DNA of 64,000 nucleotides. Source: Rummeliibacillus sp963792445 (lineage in GTDB: Bacteria; Bacillota; Bacilli; Bacillales_A; Planococcaceae). Shown one piece after another: positions 47,270 through 56,034 of this stretch. The translations under genes were made by a program, and so were the position numbers. Position 1 is the first letter of the stretch. Each line of letters begins with the position of its first letter. The stretch covers positions 1-64,000 of the forward strand of contig CAWBWO010000013.1 in NCBI GenBank assembly GCA_963792445.1, written 5' to 3'. The notes beneath the pieces were generated by a model. It ran no database searches and was not told where the DNA came from. It saw nothing but the letters and a program-made list of their open reading frames with translations.

Positions 47270-47407
47270 ATGATGGATAAAGAATATTTTGACTCAGAAA
47301 ATTATAAAGGACATCATGTTCACTTAGATAACTTGGAACTTTTTTGGGTAGAAGCGATTGCCTTGGAACGGATTGACGGAAGTTATATATTGTCGCTATT
47401 TATATAA
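47270..47407 (+). CDS. 45-aa hypothetical ORF
   Basis: Starts ATGATG 4-7 nt after CGGAGGAA and encodes MMDKEYFDSENYKGHHVHLD and 25 more residues. Aromatic and acidic, no membrane span. Could be a small gene or a truncated remnant (ELFWVEAIALERIDGSYI looks like a protein fragment). Function unknown. Confidence 0.35.
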   Translation: MMDKEYFDSENYKGHHVHLDNLELFWVEAIALERIDGSYILSLFI

Positions 47408-47635
47408 TGCACAAAATATGCACCAATTGCTGTACCAATCTCCACGCTAAATATACAATAGATCCTGACCAAATTAGGTAGCTACTTTGGATTGGTTCCT
47501 TTTTTCTTTTGCATTGGCAAGTACAAACGTGGAGTATGATGTAAGTTTGATTTTAAAAAATTGAATAAAAATTCAGGTCCAGTTAGTATGAATAATTGGG
47601 CTTTTTTACGTGTTAGAAGAGAGAAAAGCATAAGC

Positions 47636-48526
47636 TTATTCTTTTACAATACCTAAAGCCCTCTTCTCCACAAATTCCTTAAAGTTTGTTGCGGCAGGAG
47701 ACATATATCCATTTGTTCGCCATACCATTTGGATGACTCGAACGCATTTTGGCGATTGTATTCGAAGTATTGAAATTTTACTTTTGTCTAGGTTAGGGAT
47801 GTGTGGGACTATGGCAACACCCAAATTAGCACCTACTAAGTCAGATACTGTCCTCTCCTCATATCCTTCAAAAACCTTTCTTGGTTGGAATCCGGCTTCA
47901 TGGCAGAGATTTTCGATTAAATCATGTAAGGCTGTTTGTGGTTTGAAAAGGATAAATGGATCGTCAGCCACTTCACTTAAATGGACTTGCTCTTTCCCTG
48001 CTAGCCTGTGGGCAGCCGGAACAATTAGAAACAATTCTTCAATCAATACTGGTAAGGAACAAAGATTTTCATTCGAATCTAGTGAGGAACAGAAACCAAT
48101 GTCCAAGTTAGCGGCATCTATTTCTTTTAAGATTTTACTTGAAATATTTTGAGATAGTTGAAATTGAATGTTCGGAAATTCATTTTGAAAATCACTGATT
48201 AAATCAGGTACAAAACTAGAACCAAGTGTTTGGATAAATGCAAGCGAAATGATTCCATGGTATGGGTCGACCATATCTTGGATTTTTTGCTTTGCCTCTT
48301 TCATCTCTAGTAATACTTGGTTTGCATACTTTAGAAAAAACTTCCCATATTGATTTAAAACGACTCCGCGACTTTTTCTTTCGAATAATGGGATACCAAT
48401 TTCTTCTTCAAGGCGCAAAATAGAACGACTTAACGCTGGTTGAGAAAGGTTTAACTCTTCCGATGCTTTTGTAAAACTTTGATGTTTGGCAACAATTTGA
48501 AAATAATAAAGCTGGTCAAAATCCAT
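47636..48526 (-). CDS. LysR family transcriptional regulator
   Basis: 296 aa. HTH MDFDQLYYFQIVAKHQSFTK followed by LNLSQPALSRSILRLEEEIG; GltC/YybE-like overall. The frame extends 21 codons further, but ATG 48526 has SD GAGGAGAATACC and the canonical LysR start. Divergent from the MFS gene at 48692, with a LysR-type dyad between them (48562-48580), so it likely controls that transporter. Confidence 0.93.
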   Translation of the reverse strand: MDFDQLYYFQIVAKHQSFTKASEELNLSQPALSRSILRLEEEIGIPLFERKSRGVVLNQYGKFFLKYANQVLLEMKEAKQKIQDMVDPYHGIISLAFIQTLGSSFVPDLISDFQNEFPNIQFQLSQNISSKILKEIDAANLDIGFCSSLDSNENLCSLPVLIEELFLIVPAAHRLAGKEQVHLSEVADDPFILFKPQTALHDLIENLCHEAGFQPRKVFEGYEERTVSDLVGANLGVAIVPHIPNLDKSKISILRIQSPKCVRVIQMVWRTNGYMSPAATNFKEFVEKRALGIVKE

Positions 48527-48561
48527 ACGGTATTCTCCTCTATAAATCAATGATATTACTA

Positions 48562-48580
48562 TTATGCATGGATGGTATAA
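48562..48580. promoter_or_regulatory. LysR-type operator dyad
   Basis: TTATGCATGGATGGTATAA is TTAT-N11-ATAA, a T-N11-A LysR box, in the divergent region between a LysR gene and an MFS gene. TTATGTATGCATG at 48592-48604 may be the second site. Confidence 0.5.
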
Positions 48581-48691
48581 AAAATTCAATTATGTATGCA
48601 TGAGAAAAAGGTATACAATAGAAAAGTTGCTGACCATTAATCGATAGGTCACTTGACACATGAGTAAAAATTTTCAAGGAGGAAATAATTT

Positions 48692-49882
48692 ATGGCTAAA
48701 CCAAAACTATGGACAAAAGATTTTATAAATATAACAACTATTAGCTTTTTTATCTTTTTAGCATTTTATATCCTATTAACAGCACTTCCAATACAATTAA
48801 CGAAGGAATTTGGCGGGGGTGCCGATCAGGCTGGATTATTATTAACATTATTCTTAATTGCAGCGATTGTTATTCGACCATTTGCTGGTAAGTGGGTAGG
48901 TACAGGATCTCAAAAGAAAATACTGATTTATTCTGCAATAGCATTTTTTATTGGTGCATTATTTTATCCATTTGTAACCAATATTTGGGCATTATATATT
49001 CTAAGAATTCTTCATGGATTCACTTTTGGAATCATTACGACTGTAAAAGGAACAATCTGTGCTGAAGTTATACCGGATTCAAGACGTGGTGAAGGACTAA
49101 GCTGGTTCTCATTAGCCATGGGTTTAGCGATGGTTATTGGTCCAGTTATCGGTCTTAACTTAGCGAATGTTGGATTATACAACACAGCATACATTATTTG
49201 TATTGTGGTTTCAGTAGTAAATATCTTCCTATCAATGGCTATTCGTGTTCCAGAGCAAGAGAAACCAGAAAAGGCTTCAGATACAAAGAAAGGCTTCTCA
49301 TTCAATGATTTAGTTGATAAAAAAGCAGCGCCATTTGCGTTTGTTATCTTTATCTTAGCCTTTGCGTACTCAGGTATTGCATCATTCTTAGCTTTGTATG
49401 CGCAAGAAATTGACTTAGTAAAAGCTGCTAGTGCATTCTTTATTATTTATGCGGGCTTAATGTTTGTCTTCAGACCATTTGTAGGTGTTTGGGCTGATCG
49501 ATATGGAGCAAGCAAAATTGTTTTTCCTTGTGTTGTGCTATTTGCCATTGGGATGATTTTACTTTCACTTCCCCAAACAACAGTCATTATGATTGTGGCA
49601 GGTGCGATTGTTGGTATTGGGTATGGTTCCGTTACACCAATCCTCCAAACACAGATTATTAGTTCTGTTGAAAAACATCGTGTCGGAATCGCCAATTCGT
49701 TGTTCTTTAATTCAATGGATTTAGGAATGGCTATTGGTGCATTTGTGTTAGGCATAATCGCAAAATCACTCGGTTATAGTAGCATTTATCAATTTGGTAT
49801 CGTGCTGATTGTTATTGGTGGTATTGCTTATTTCATTTCTGCAAGCAAAAAGAAAAAAGAGCATCACCACGCAGTTCAATAG
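48692..49882 (+). CDS. MFS transporter (DHA1-like)
   Basis: 396 aa, 12 helices. KLWTKDFINITTISFFIFLAF at the N-terminus, RPFAGKWVGTGSQKK (motif A region), and ILRILHGFTFGI. His-rich C-terminus KEHHHAVQ. It is a paralogue of the MFS gene at 57284-58480, sharing the KLWTKDFI start. Substrate unknown; efflux or uptake of small organics possible. SD AAGGAGG. Divergent from LysR. Confidence 0.9.
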   Translation: MAKPKLWTKDFINITTISFFIFLAFYILLTALPIQLTKEFGGGADQAGLLLTLFLIAAIVIRPFAGKWVGTGSQKKILIYSAIAFFIGALFYPFVTNIWALYILRILHGFTFGIITTVKGTICAEVIPDSRRGEGLSWFSLAMGLAMVIGPVIGLNLANVGLYNTAYIICIVVSVVNIFLSMAIRVPEQEKPEKASDTKKGFSFNDLVDKKAAPFAFVIFILAFAYSGIASFLALYAQEIDLVKAASAFFIIYAGLMFVFRPFVGVWADRYGASKIVFPCVVLFAIGMILLSLPQTTVIMIVAGAIVGIGYGSVTPILQTQIISSVEKHRVGIANSLFFNSMDLGMAIGAFVLGIIAKSLGYSSIYQFGIVLIVIGGIAYFISASKKKKEHHHAVQ

Positions 49883-49992
49883 AGAGCTTTCGCGAAAACT
49901 ATTGATTTCGTTTTGATTAAATCTTCAAATTTAAAACTGTTGGTTAAAAAACATGAAATTTAAAATAAGGAAATTGAAAGGAGAAAGTTCAA

Positions 49993-50475
49993 ATGCAAGT
50001 AAGCGATTTTATGATTCAAGAAATAGTCACCGTTAAGCCGTCTACAACAATCAAAGAACTAATCAAAATATTAGAAACGAATCGAATTGGTGGGGTACCA
50101 GTTGTTGATGATCAAGAAATTTTAGTTGGTTTTGTTTCAGATGGTGATATTGTACGTTTTCTTTCCCCACATAAAGAAAAAATCTATTTAGCATACTATA
50201 TTACGTATGTAGAAGAAGCCCAAAAAATAGAAGATGTATTAAGAGAAAAAATGAACGCATCTGTTGAGGAGATTATGGTAAAGAAACATATCAAAACATT
50301 AGCACCTGATGATGATTTTGAGAGTGCCATACGTTTAATATCCCAACATCATTTTAAAAAGCTTCCTGTAGTGGATGAAGTAGGGAAAGTGGTAGGGATT
50401 ATAAGTCGAGGCGATATTATTCATAATTTATCAAAATCAATATTTAATGAAGAATCTCGGATCAAAGGTAAGTGA
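49993..50475 (+). CDS. CBS domain-containing protein
   Basis: 160 aa made of two CBS motifs: ~1-65 (FMIQEIVTVKPSTTIKELIK, GGVPVVDD, GFVSDGDIVRF) and ~95-150 (DDDFESAIRLISQHHFKKLP, GIISRGDIIHNLS). Soluble, probably an adenine-nucleotide sensor. A 30-residue linker separates the motifs. SD AAAGGAGAAAG. Follows the MFS gene by 110 nt. Confidence 0.92.
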   Translation: MQVSDFMIQEIVTVKPSTTIKELIKILETNRIGGVPVVDDQEILVGFVSDGDIVRFLSPHKEKIYLAYYITYVEEAQKIEDVLREKMNASVEEIMVKKHIKTLAPDDDFESAIRLISQHHFKKLPVVDEVGKVVGIISRGDIIHNLSKSIFNEESRIKGK

Positions 50476-50611
50476 GAGTAGAAAAATGGGATGCTGGATG
50501 TTTTAAGAAATTGAATCCTTCCTCCTTTTTCAGAATTCTTGTCCAACCGATGAAAGAAATCGTTGAGAATAAGATAGCATGAGGAGTGCGTCTTATAACG
50601 CATTTTAAAGA

Positions 50612-50646
50612 AAGGCAACTAACTCTTAAGGTTAGTTGCCTTTTTA
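50612..50646 (+). terminator. terminator after CBS gene
   Basis: AAGGCAACTAAC and GTTAGTTGCCTT pair, followed by TTTAG. A smaller TGCGT/ACGCA hairpin with TTTT lies at 50587-50605. Confidence 0.85.
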
Positions 50647-50717
50647 GCTTTTTGAATATAGGAAAATAACTTCACAACTATTGCGAATAGCTCTCCCACT
50701 CTAAATACGGTCAATGA

Positions 50718-52226
50718 TTATTTTTCTTTCATCGTGCCATTTTCAGCATAATTGATATGCATGGAAAAGGCTTTTTGCAAGTTATGCGGTGTATGGCTGC
50801 CGCCTGTTAACTCAAGTGCTTCGTTATAGTAAGCCCATAATTGTTCCTTGTAATCTGGATGAACACAGTTTTCGATGATGAGTGGAACGCGTTCTTTTGG
50901 TGCAAGGCCGCGCAAATCAGCAACTCCTTGTTCAGTGACGATGACGTCAACATCGTGTTCCGTGTGATCGACATGAGAAACCATTGGGACGATGGAAGAA
51001 ATCTTGCCGCCTTTTGCGTATGATTTTGTGACAAAGATAGCGAGGCGGGCATTACGAGCGAAGTCACCTGAACCGCCGATTCCGTTCATCATCTTCGTAC
51101 CGGATACGTGTGTTGAGTTGACATTGCCGTAGATATCGAGTTCAAGTGCAGTGTTGATCGAGATTAAGCCTAAACGGCGGATGACTTCTGGATGATTCGT
51201 GATTTCTTGTGGCCGTAAGCAAAGCTTATCCGCATAGTTCTCCATGTTTCCAAAGACGCGTTTATTTGTTTCTTCAGCTAAGGTAATGGATGTACCTGAA
51301 GCGAAAGAAACTTTACCAGCATCAATTAAATCAAATACGGCATCTTGTAGTACTTCAGAGTATACTTGTAAGTCTTCAAATTCTGAATCTAAGAAGCCAT
51401 GTAAAACAGCATTCGATACAGAACCTACACCTGATTGGATTGGCGCTAATTTGTTCGTTAAACGACCGACTTTGATTTCATCACGTAAGAAATTAAGCAG
51501 GTGATTCGCCATAGTATCTGTCTCTTCATCTGGTGGAACGATTAAAGAATAAGCATCTTGTTCTTCAGATAAAACGATTGCCTTTACTTTAGCAGGGTCA
51601 ATTTTAATCCCTTTTTCCCCAATGCGATTTGCAACATTTGTCATAGGAATGGGTTCACGTTCACCTTGTTCTGCAGGTATATAAACATCATGAATACCAA
51701 TCATTGATTCTGGACTAGCAATATTTAATTCAATAATAATGTTTTCAGCGTATTGGGCGAAAATAGGGGAGTTGCCGACAGAATTGGTTGGAATGAGGTA
51801 ACCATCTTCTGTAATGGCACAAGCTTCGATAATGGCATAATGAATGGGACCAATAATGCCTTGGCGAACGAGCTCCGCGTTATGTGAAACATGGGCATCT
51901 ACATAAATCACCTGACCCGTATTAATTAATTTACGGATCATCGCGTCACTTTGGTATGGTCCGCGTTTGCGAATCACGCCTGCTTCCGCTAAGTATTTGT
52001 CTACTTCCGGACCTAATGATGCACCTGTATACACATCAATTTGAAACTTTTCATTTTTCGCACGTTCTACAAGTGCCATTGGGACAACTTTTGCGTCACC
52101 TGCACGTGTAAATCCGCTCATTCCAACTACATCGCCGTCAGAGATCAGCGCAGCAGCTTCTTTTGCGGATACAATCTTTTCAGCAAGCTCTTTTAAACCT
52201 AAACGTTTTTCAACAATTGGATTCAT
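50718..52226 (-). CDS. acetyl-CoA hydrolase/succinyl-CoA:acetate CoA-transferase family protein
   Basis: 502 aa, two-domain class I CoA-transferase of the AarC/Cat1 type. GDVVGMSGFTRAGDAKVVP opens the first domain; the catalytic Glu is in YSEVLQDAVFDLIDAG; GIGGSGDFARNARLAIFV and the C-terminal EQGVADLRGLAPKERV are typical. Likely exchanges CoA between succinyl-CoA and acetate, and may work with the acetate transporter at 40 kb, though they are 10 kb apart. SD AAGGAGG. Followed on the right by the HD gene on the same strand, with 37 nt between. Confidence 0.93.
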   Translation of the reverse strand: MNPIVEKRLGLKELAEKIVSAKEAAALISDGDVVGMSGFTRAGDAKVVPMALVERAKNEKFQIDVYTGASLGPEVDKYLAEAGVIRKRGPYQSDAMIRKLINTGQVIYVDAHVSHNAELVRQGIIGPIHYAIIEACAITEDGYLIPTNSVGNSPIFAQYAENIIIELNIASPESMIGIHDVYIPAEQGEREPIPMTNVANRIGEKGIKIDPAKVKAIVLSEEQDAYSLIVPPDEETDTMANHLLNFLRDEIKVGRLTNKLAPIQSGVGSVSNAVLHGFLDSEFEDLQVYSEVLQDAVFDLIDAGKVSFASGTSITLAEETNKRVFGNMENYADKLCLRPQEITNHPEVIRRLGLISINTALELDIYGNVNSTHVSGTKMMNGIGGSGDFARNARLAIFVTKSYAKGGKISSIVPMVSHVDHTEHDVDVIVTEQGVADLRGLAPKERVPLIIENCVHPDYKEQLWAYYNEALELTGGSHTPHNLQKAFSMHINYAENGTMKEK

Positions 52227-52263
52227 TTATAAAACCTCCTTAAAATAGGATTTAATTTATGTT

Positions 52264-52902
52264 CTATTCCTTCCACGGTGAATGCAAAATACATTCACAG
52301 AAGTTTTTCGGTTTGTAGTTCGGTACAAAATGCTTCACGACATCTGATTTAATATTGCCGAAAGTCGTTTCTGGCTTATGCTTAAACCCTTCATAAAATG
52401 CTGGAATAATTTCTTGCTTGAAATGGTTGCGTGGGAAAACTTGTACAATTTCTTCTCGTAGTTCAACTGGGAACTCTTCAAAGCCATCTCCCATGACGTC
52501 TAAGCCAACACCGGAGTAGAGTAGTGCTACTTCAGACTCTTTATGTTCTGCAATCCCAATTGTTGTATGTAATGCGATGGCATCCCACACACGGCGAATC
52601 AACTCGTCAGGAATTTCATAATGTTGCAAAAAGCTTCTTGCGGCATTTGCTCCGTCTACTTCAAATCGTAAATCTGGACTGCTGAATTTTTTTGTTAAGC
52701 CTAAATCATGGAACAATGCGGCAACGTATAACAACTCTAAATCATAATTTTGCTTTGCCTTTTTCCCATTGACTGCACCAAATAAAAAGACCCGGTTTGA
52801 ATGATTCCACAACAAGTCATCCCCATGCTCTCGTAAAATATCTGCTGCATCCTTTGCTAATCGTGTATCTGGAATTTTAATACCTGCTACCTCTTGAAAC
52901 AC
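52264..52902 (-). CDS. HD domain-containing protein (cyanamide hydratase-like)
   Basis: 212 aa metal-dependent HD hydrolase. The first His is in HSNRVFLFG (~residue 34), the HD pair in ALFHDLGLT (~66), and a further His in ALHTTIG. The arrangement resembles the cyanamide hydratase DDI2-like HD family, but the substrate cannot be told from sequence. GTG start at 52902 follows AAGGGGG. Possibly one transcript with the CoA-transferase, which lies downstream of it on the minus strand. Confidence 0.85.
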   Translation of the reverse strand: MFQEVAGIKIPDTRLAKDAADILREHGDDLLWNHSNRVFLFGAVNGKKAKQNYDLELLYVAALFHDLGLTKKFSSPDLRFEVDGANAARSFLQHYEIPDELIRRVWDAIALHTTIGIAEHKESEVALLYSGVGLDVMGDGFEEFPVELREEIVQVFPRNHFKQEIIPAFYEGFKHKPETTFGNIKSDVVKHFVPNYKPKNFCECILHSPWKE

Positions 52903-53021
52903 AATTTAAACCCCCTTCACTAATGTATTGGTCGTTCTCATTTTCATGAGTCTACCTTCATTGTAAAGAGGGTTTACTGATTTAACTATTTGATTAATCC
53001 TATGATTACCATAGATAGAAA

Positions 53022-53954
53022 CTATAATAGAGCACTTTGCAAAGAAGCGATTGCCTCTTTCTCTGTGTGAAAGTGAAGCTTTTCGATTTCACGTACTAAT
53101 AACTCTACATACTTGCGTGCGGCATAATTGATCAAACAATTTTTCTTCATGACAAGATTTACTTCTCTCGTCAAAGAGGGCTTTTCAATGTGTTGGAAAT
53201 ACAAATCTGACGTATCGTTAAATTCAAACAATGTACGTGAGACTATACTACGGCCAACTCCATTTCGAACGAGCTTCAAAATTGATTCAACACTTGATGT
53301 TTCGACAATTGGTTCTACTAGCTTTCCAACCTCATAGCTCGTTGAATCAAGTAGTTTCCTACATTGATGCAAATTTGGAAATAGGATAAGGGGACCATCT
53401 AAACAATCGGAAAATGAAATCTTTTCTTCAACATTGCTTTGATTACTAATCAGGTAAAACTCTTCATCATACAACTTCGTCACCTGCAGCAATTCGGCAT
53501 GATTGAAATAAAGCCCAATCCCAAAATCTGCACCATTTTCTAAAACAGCCTTTTCCACCTGATCAGTACTTCGAACGGATACTTTAATGTTGGGGTAGAG
53601 CTGGTTAAATCGAATACACAAAGTAGTAACTAAATCCGTCATTTCTCCTGGTAACACAGCAATTTTCACATCGCCAATTTCCACTTTCGTAAGGGCTTCA
53701 ATTTGGGAGGACATACTATGTAAGGAACTTTGAATATTCAATGCTTCTCGTTGAACAATTTCTCCAACCTTCGTCAGTTCAATCTTCTTCCCAATACGAT
53801 TAAAAAGTGCAGAGCCAATCTCTTGTTCTAGCATTTTAATCTGCTGGCTTAAAGTAGGTTGGGAAATCCCTAACTTTTCAGCCGCTCTTGTAAAATGCAG
53901 TTCTTTACTGACCATTAAAAAATATTCTAAATGTCGCAGTTCGATTGGTATCAA
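53022..53954 (-). CDS. LysR family transcriptional regulator (CynR-like)
   Basis: 310 aa. HTH IELRHLEYFLMVSKELHFTR then LGISQPTLSQQIKMLEQEIG, the CynR/CysB style of LysR. The effector domain is complete. The start is uncertain: TTG 53954 sits directly after AAAGGA with little spacing, but no better in-frame codon exists. It is on the same strand as, and upstream of, the HD gene, 120 nt apart, so it is the likely regulator of the HD/CoA-transferase pair. Confidence 0.9.
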   Translation of the reverse strand: MIPIELRHLEYFLMVSKELHFTRAAEKLGISQPTLSQQIKMLEQEIGSALFNRIGKKIELTKVGEIVQREALNIQSSLHSMSSQIEALTKVEIGDVKIAVLPGEMTDLVTTLCIRFNQLYPNIKVSVRSTDQVEKAVLENGADFGIGLYFNHAELLQVTKLYDEEFYLISNQSNVEEKISFSDCLDGPLILFPNLHQCRKLLDSTSYEVGKLVEPIVETSSVESILKLVRNGVGRSIVSRTLFEFNDTSDLYFQHIEKPSLTREVNLVMKKNCLINYAARKYVELLVREIEKLHFHTEKEAIASLQSALL

Positions 53955-54159
53955 TCCTTTCTGTTGAGATTATTAAATCCCGTTGTTAATACAATGCCTA
54001 TAGGGGATTTGAGAGGGGAAATCGGTAAATTAACAATTATAAATCCATATATTGTAAGAATAACATCCTAATTATGAATAGACCAGAAAATAAAATACTA
54101 GGAGAATGAAAAACCACCTGTTATTCATTTACACATTGATGAATGACAAGTGATTTTTT

Positions 54160-54576
54160 TTACTTCGTAATAGCAGCCCCTATATTATGATTTTTATGAA
54201 TTTCTTCAGTTCCAGCTTCTAAAGCAGTCTTATAATAGAAACATTTATACTCAATGAGTTCCATTGTTTTTTTGAGCTCTTCCATTTGCGCTTCTACACT
54301 GGCTTTTCTTTCCATAAACATGTCATATCGTTGTTGTAACGTGGAATCGCCTTCGGAACACCAATCGATGAAATTTTTGATTTCTTTAATTGGCATTCCA
54401 GTCGCTTTCAGACATTCAATTATTTTTAATGCTTCCATATCAGATTCTTTAAACATGCGTGTTCCGCTAGCTGTTCGTTCGACAAAAGGTAAAAGTCCTT
54501 CTTTGTCATAGTAACGAAGAGTGTATACGGTGAGATTCAATTTTTTTGCCACTTCGCTGATTGAATAAGTATTCAT
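54160..54576 (-). CDS. MerR family transcriptional regulator (AdhR-like)
   Basis: 138 aa. N-terminal MerR HTH (SISEVAKKLNLTVYTLRYYD, then KEGLLPFVERTASGTRMF), a long dimerisation helix with ASVEAQMEELKKTMELIEYK, and one Cys at ~113 (KCFYYK) that may sense aldehydes. Similar to B. subtilis AdhR, which activates adhA on formaldehyde/methylglyoxal. Start ATG 54576 after AAAGGAAG; the 30-codon extension is spurious. Divergent from the alcohol dehydrogenase at 54826. Confidence 0.92.
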   Translation of the reverse strand: MNTYSISEVAKKLNLTVYTLRYYDKEGLLPFVERTASGTRMFKESDMEALKIIECLKATGMPIKEIKNFIDWCSEGDSTLQQRYDMFMERKASVEAQMEELKKTMELIEYKCFYYKTALEAGTEEIHKNHNIGAAITK

Positions 54577-54631
54577 CGTTATTCTTCCTTTCTTATGATT
54601 AGACCTCGAGTGAACTATATGGTTAGGAGGG

Positions 54632-54660
54632 ATTTTAACACTTGATTTGTATAGTGTCAA
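54632..54660 (-). promoter_or_regulatory. sigma-A promoter of the MerR gene
   Basis: On the minus strand TTGACA, 17-nt spacer, TAAAAT. Textbook match. CCTCGAGTGAACTATATGG (54604-54622), resembling the adhA operator, lies just downstream and suggests autoregulation. Confidence 0.8.
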
Positions 54661-54714
54661 AGTCACGTTCTTTGGTGCCAGGTAGATTTTTTAAAAGAAA
54701 TAAATGGCAATCAC

Positions 54715-54745
54715 TTGACCTCGAGTTAACTCTAAGGATTAACAT
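54715..54745 (+). promoter_or_regulatory. MerR-type promoter/operator of the alcohol dehydrogenase gene
   Basis: TTGACC and TAACAT are separated by 19 nt, the overlong spacer typical of MerR-activated promoters. The spacer holds the near-perfect dyad CCTCGAGTTAACTCTAAGG (54719-54737). Confidence 0.85.
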
Positions 54746-54825
54746 TGTTCTACAAGAGAAGAAATAGGAATACTAAATTAAGGGTAATTCTCTTGGTAAG
54801 CACCAAATATGAGGAGGTTTTCTAA

Positions 54826-55866
54826 ATGATAACTGCTAAAGCACGAGCTGTCGATGGGCCGGACAAACCGTTTCGTCCAGCAGAAATTCAAAGACGTGAT
54901 CTGGATGCTCATGATGTATTAATTGAAATAAAATATGCCGGCATCTGCCACTCTGATATTCATACTGCGCATGGGGAATGGGGGCCCGTCAAGTACCCAC
55001 TTGTACCTGGACATGAGATTGCAGGGTTTGTCACTGCTGTCGGACCTCATGTCACCAAATACAAAGTTGGTGACCGAGTAGGGGTCGGATGTATGGTTGA
55101 TTCCTGCGGCGAATGTGAGAACTGCCGAAAAGGGGAAGAACAATACTGTCTTGAAGGAAATATCCCTACGTACGCTGGTGTTGACAAATATGGAGAACCT
55201 ACTCAAGGCGGTTATTCTACACATATCGTTGTAAGCGAAGACTTCGTACTAAGAATTCCAGACCAAATTGAGCTTGATGTAGCAGCACCATTACTTTGCG
55301 CAGGAATTACAACCTATTCTCCATTAAACCATTGGGGAGCGGGCCCAGGTAAGAAAGTTGCCATTATTGGTATGGGCGGCCTTGGTCATATGGCTGTCCA
55401 AATTGCACATGGTATGGGTGCAGAGGTTACTGTTCTTTCTCGAACATTGAAGAAAGAAGAGGATGGTCTAAAATTAGGCGCAGACCATTACTATGCCACA
55501 AGTGACCCAGCAACATTCGAAAAGCTTGGCGGAACCTTTGACTTAATGATTAATACAATCAGTGCACAGATCAACTTAGATGACTATTTAGGACTGCTCA
55601 CGCTTGATGGCACTATGGTCAATGTCGGTGCCCCTGCAGAACCATTGTCACTACGCGTGTTCAATTTAATTGGTCATCGCCGTTCATTTGCGGGTTCATT
55701 GATTGGTGGTATCCGTGAGACTCAAGAAATGTTGGATTTTTGTGCGGAACATACTATTGCTCCTATGATTGAAATCATTACAGCCGACCAAATTGACGAA
55801 GCCTACGAACGCGTATTAGCTTCAGATGTGAAATATCGATTCGTGATTGATATCAGTACTATGTGA
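54826..55866 (+). CDS. adhA: zinc-dependent alcohol dehydrogenase, AdhA type
   Basis: 346 aa medium-chain dehydrogenase. Catalytic Zn ligands lie in YAGICHSDIHTAHGEWG and VPGHEIAG; structural Zn cysteines in CGECENCRKGEEQYC; cofactor loop VAIIGMGGLGHMAVQ. Closest to the NADP-type AdhA/YahK group that reduces aldehydes. Regulated by the divergent MerR protein, so a role in aldehyde detoxification is inferred. SD GAGGAGG. Intact. Confidence 0.94.
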   Translation: MITAKARAVDGPDKPFRPAEIQRRDLDAHDVLIEIKYAGICHSDIHTAHGEWGPVKYPLVPGHEIAGFVTAVGPHVTKYKVGDRVGVGCMVDSCGECENCRKGEEQYCLEGNIPTYAGVDKYGEPTQGGYSTHIVVSEDFVLRIPDQIELDVAAPLLCAGITTYSPLNHWGAGPGKKVAIIGMGGLGHMAVQIAHGMGAEVTVLSRTLKKEEDGLKLGADHYYATSDPATFEKLGGTFDLMINTISAQINLDDYLGLLTLDGTMVNVGAPAEPLSLRVFNLIGHRRSFAGSLIGGIRETQEMLDFCAEHTIAPMIEIITADQIDEAYERVLASDVKYRFVIDISTM

Positions 55867-55894
55867 GTTGTGTAAAAGATAACTTTTAAATTGC

Positions 55895-55930
55895 TGGTGT
55901 CCTAAAAGTAGTTTTGGGACACCTTTTTTT
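55895..55930 (+). terminator. terminator after adhA
   Basis: GGTGTCC/GGGACACC stem around TAAAAGTAGTTT, followed by seven T. Confidence 0.88.
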
Positions 55931-56034
55931 ATTGGCTTTATTAGCTTCCTATTAAATAAAAAGCTAGGGGAATAATTTGTAACAGTTCTAAACTAGCACC
56001 GTGGCACCAATGTAGTGAAAATGGAACATTCTTG

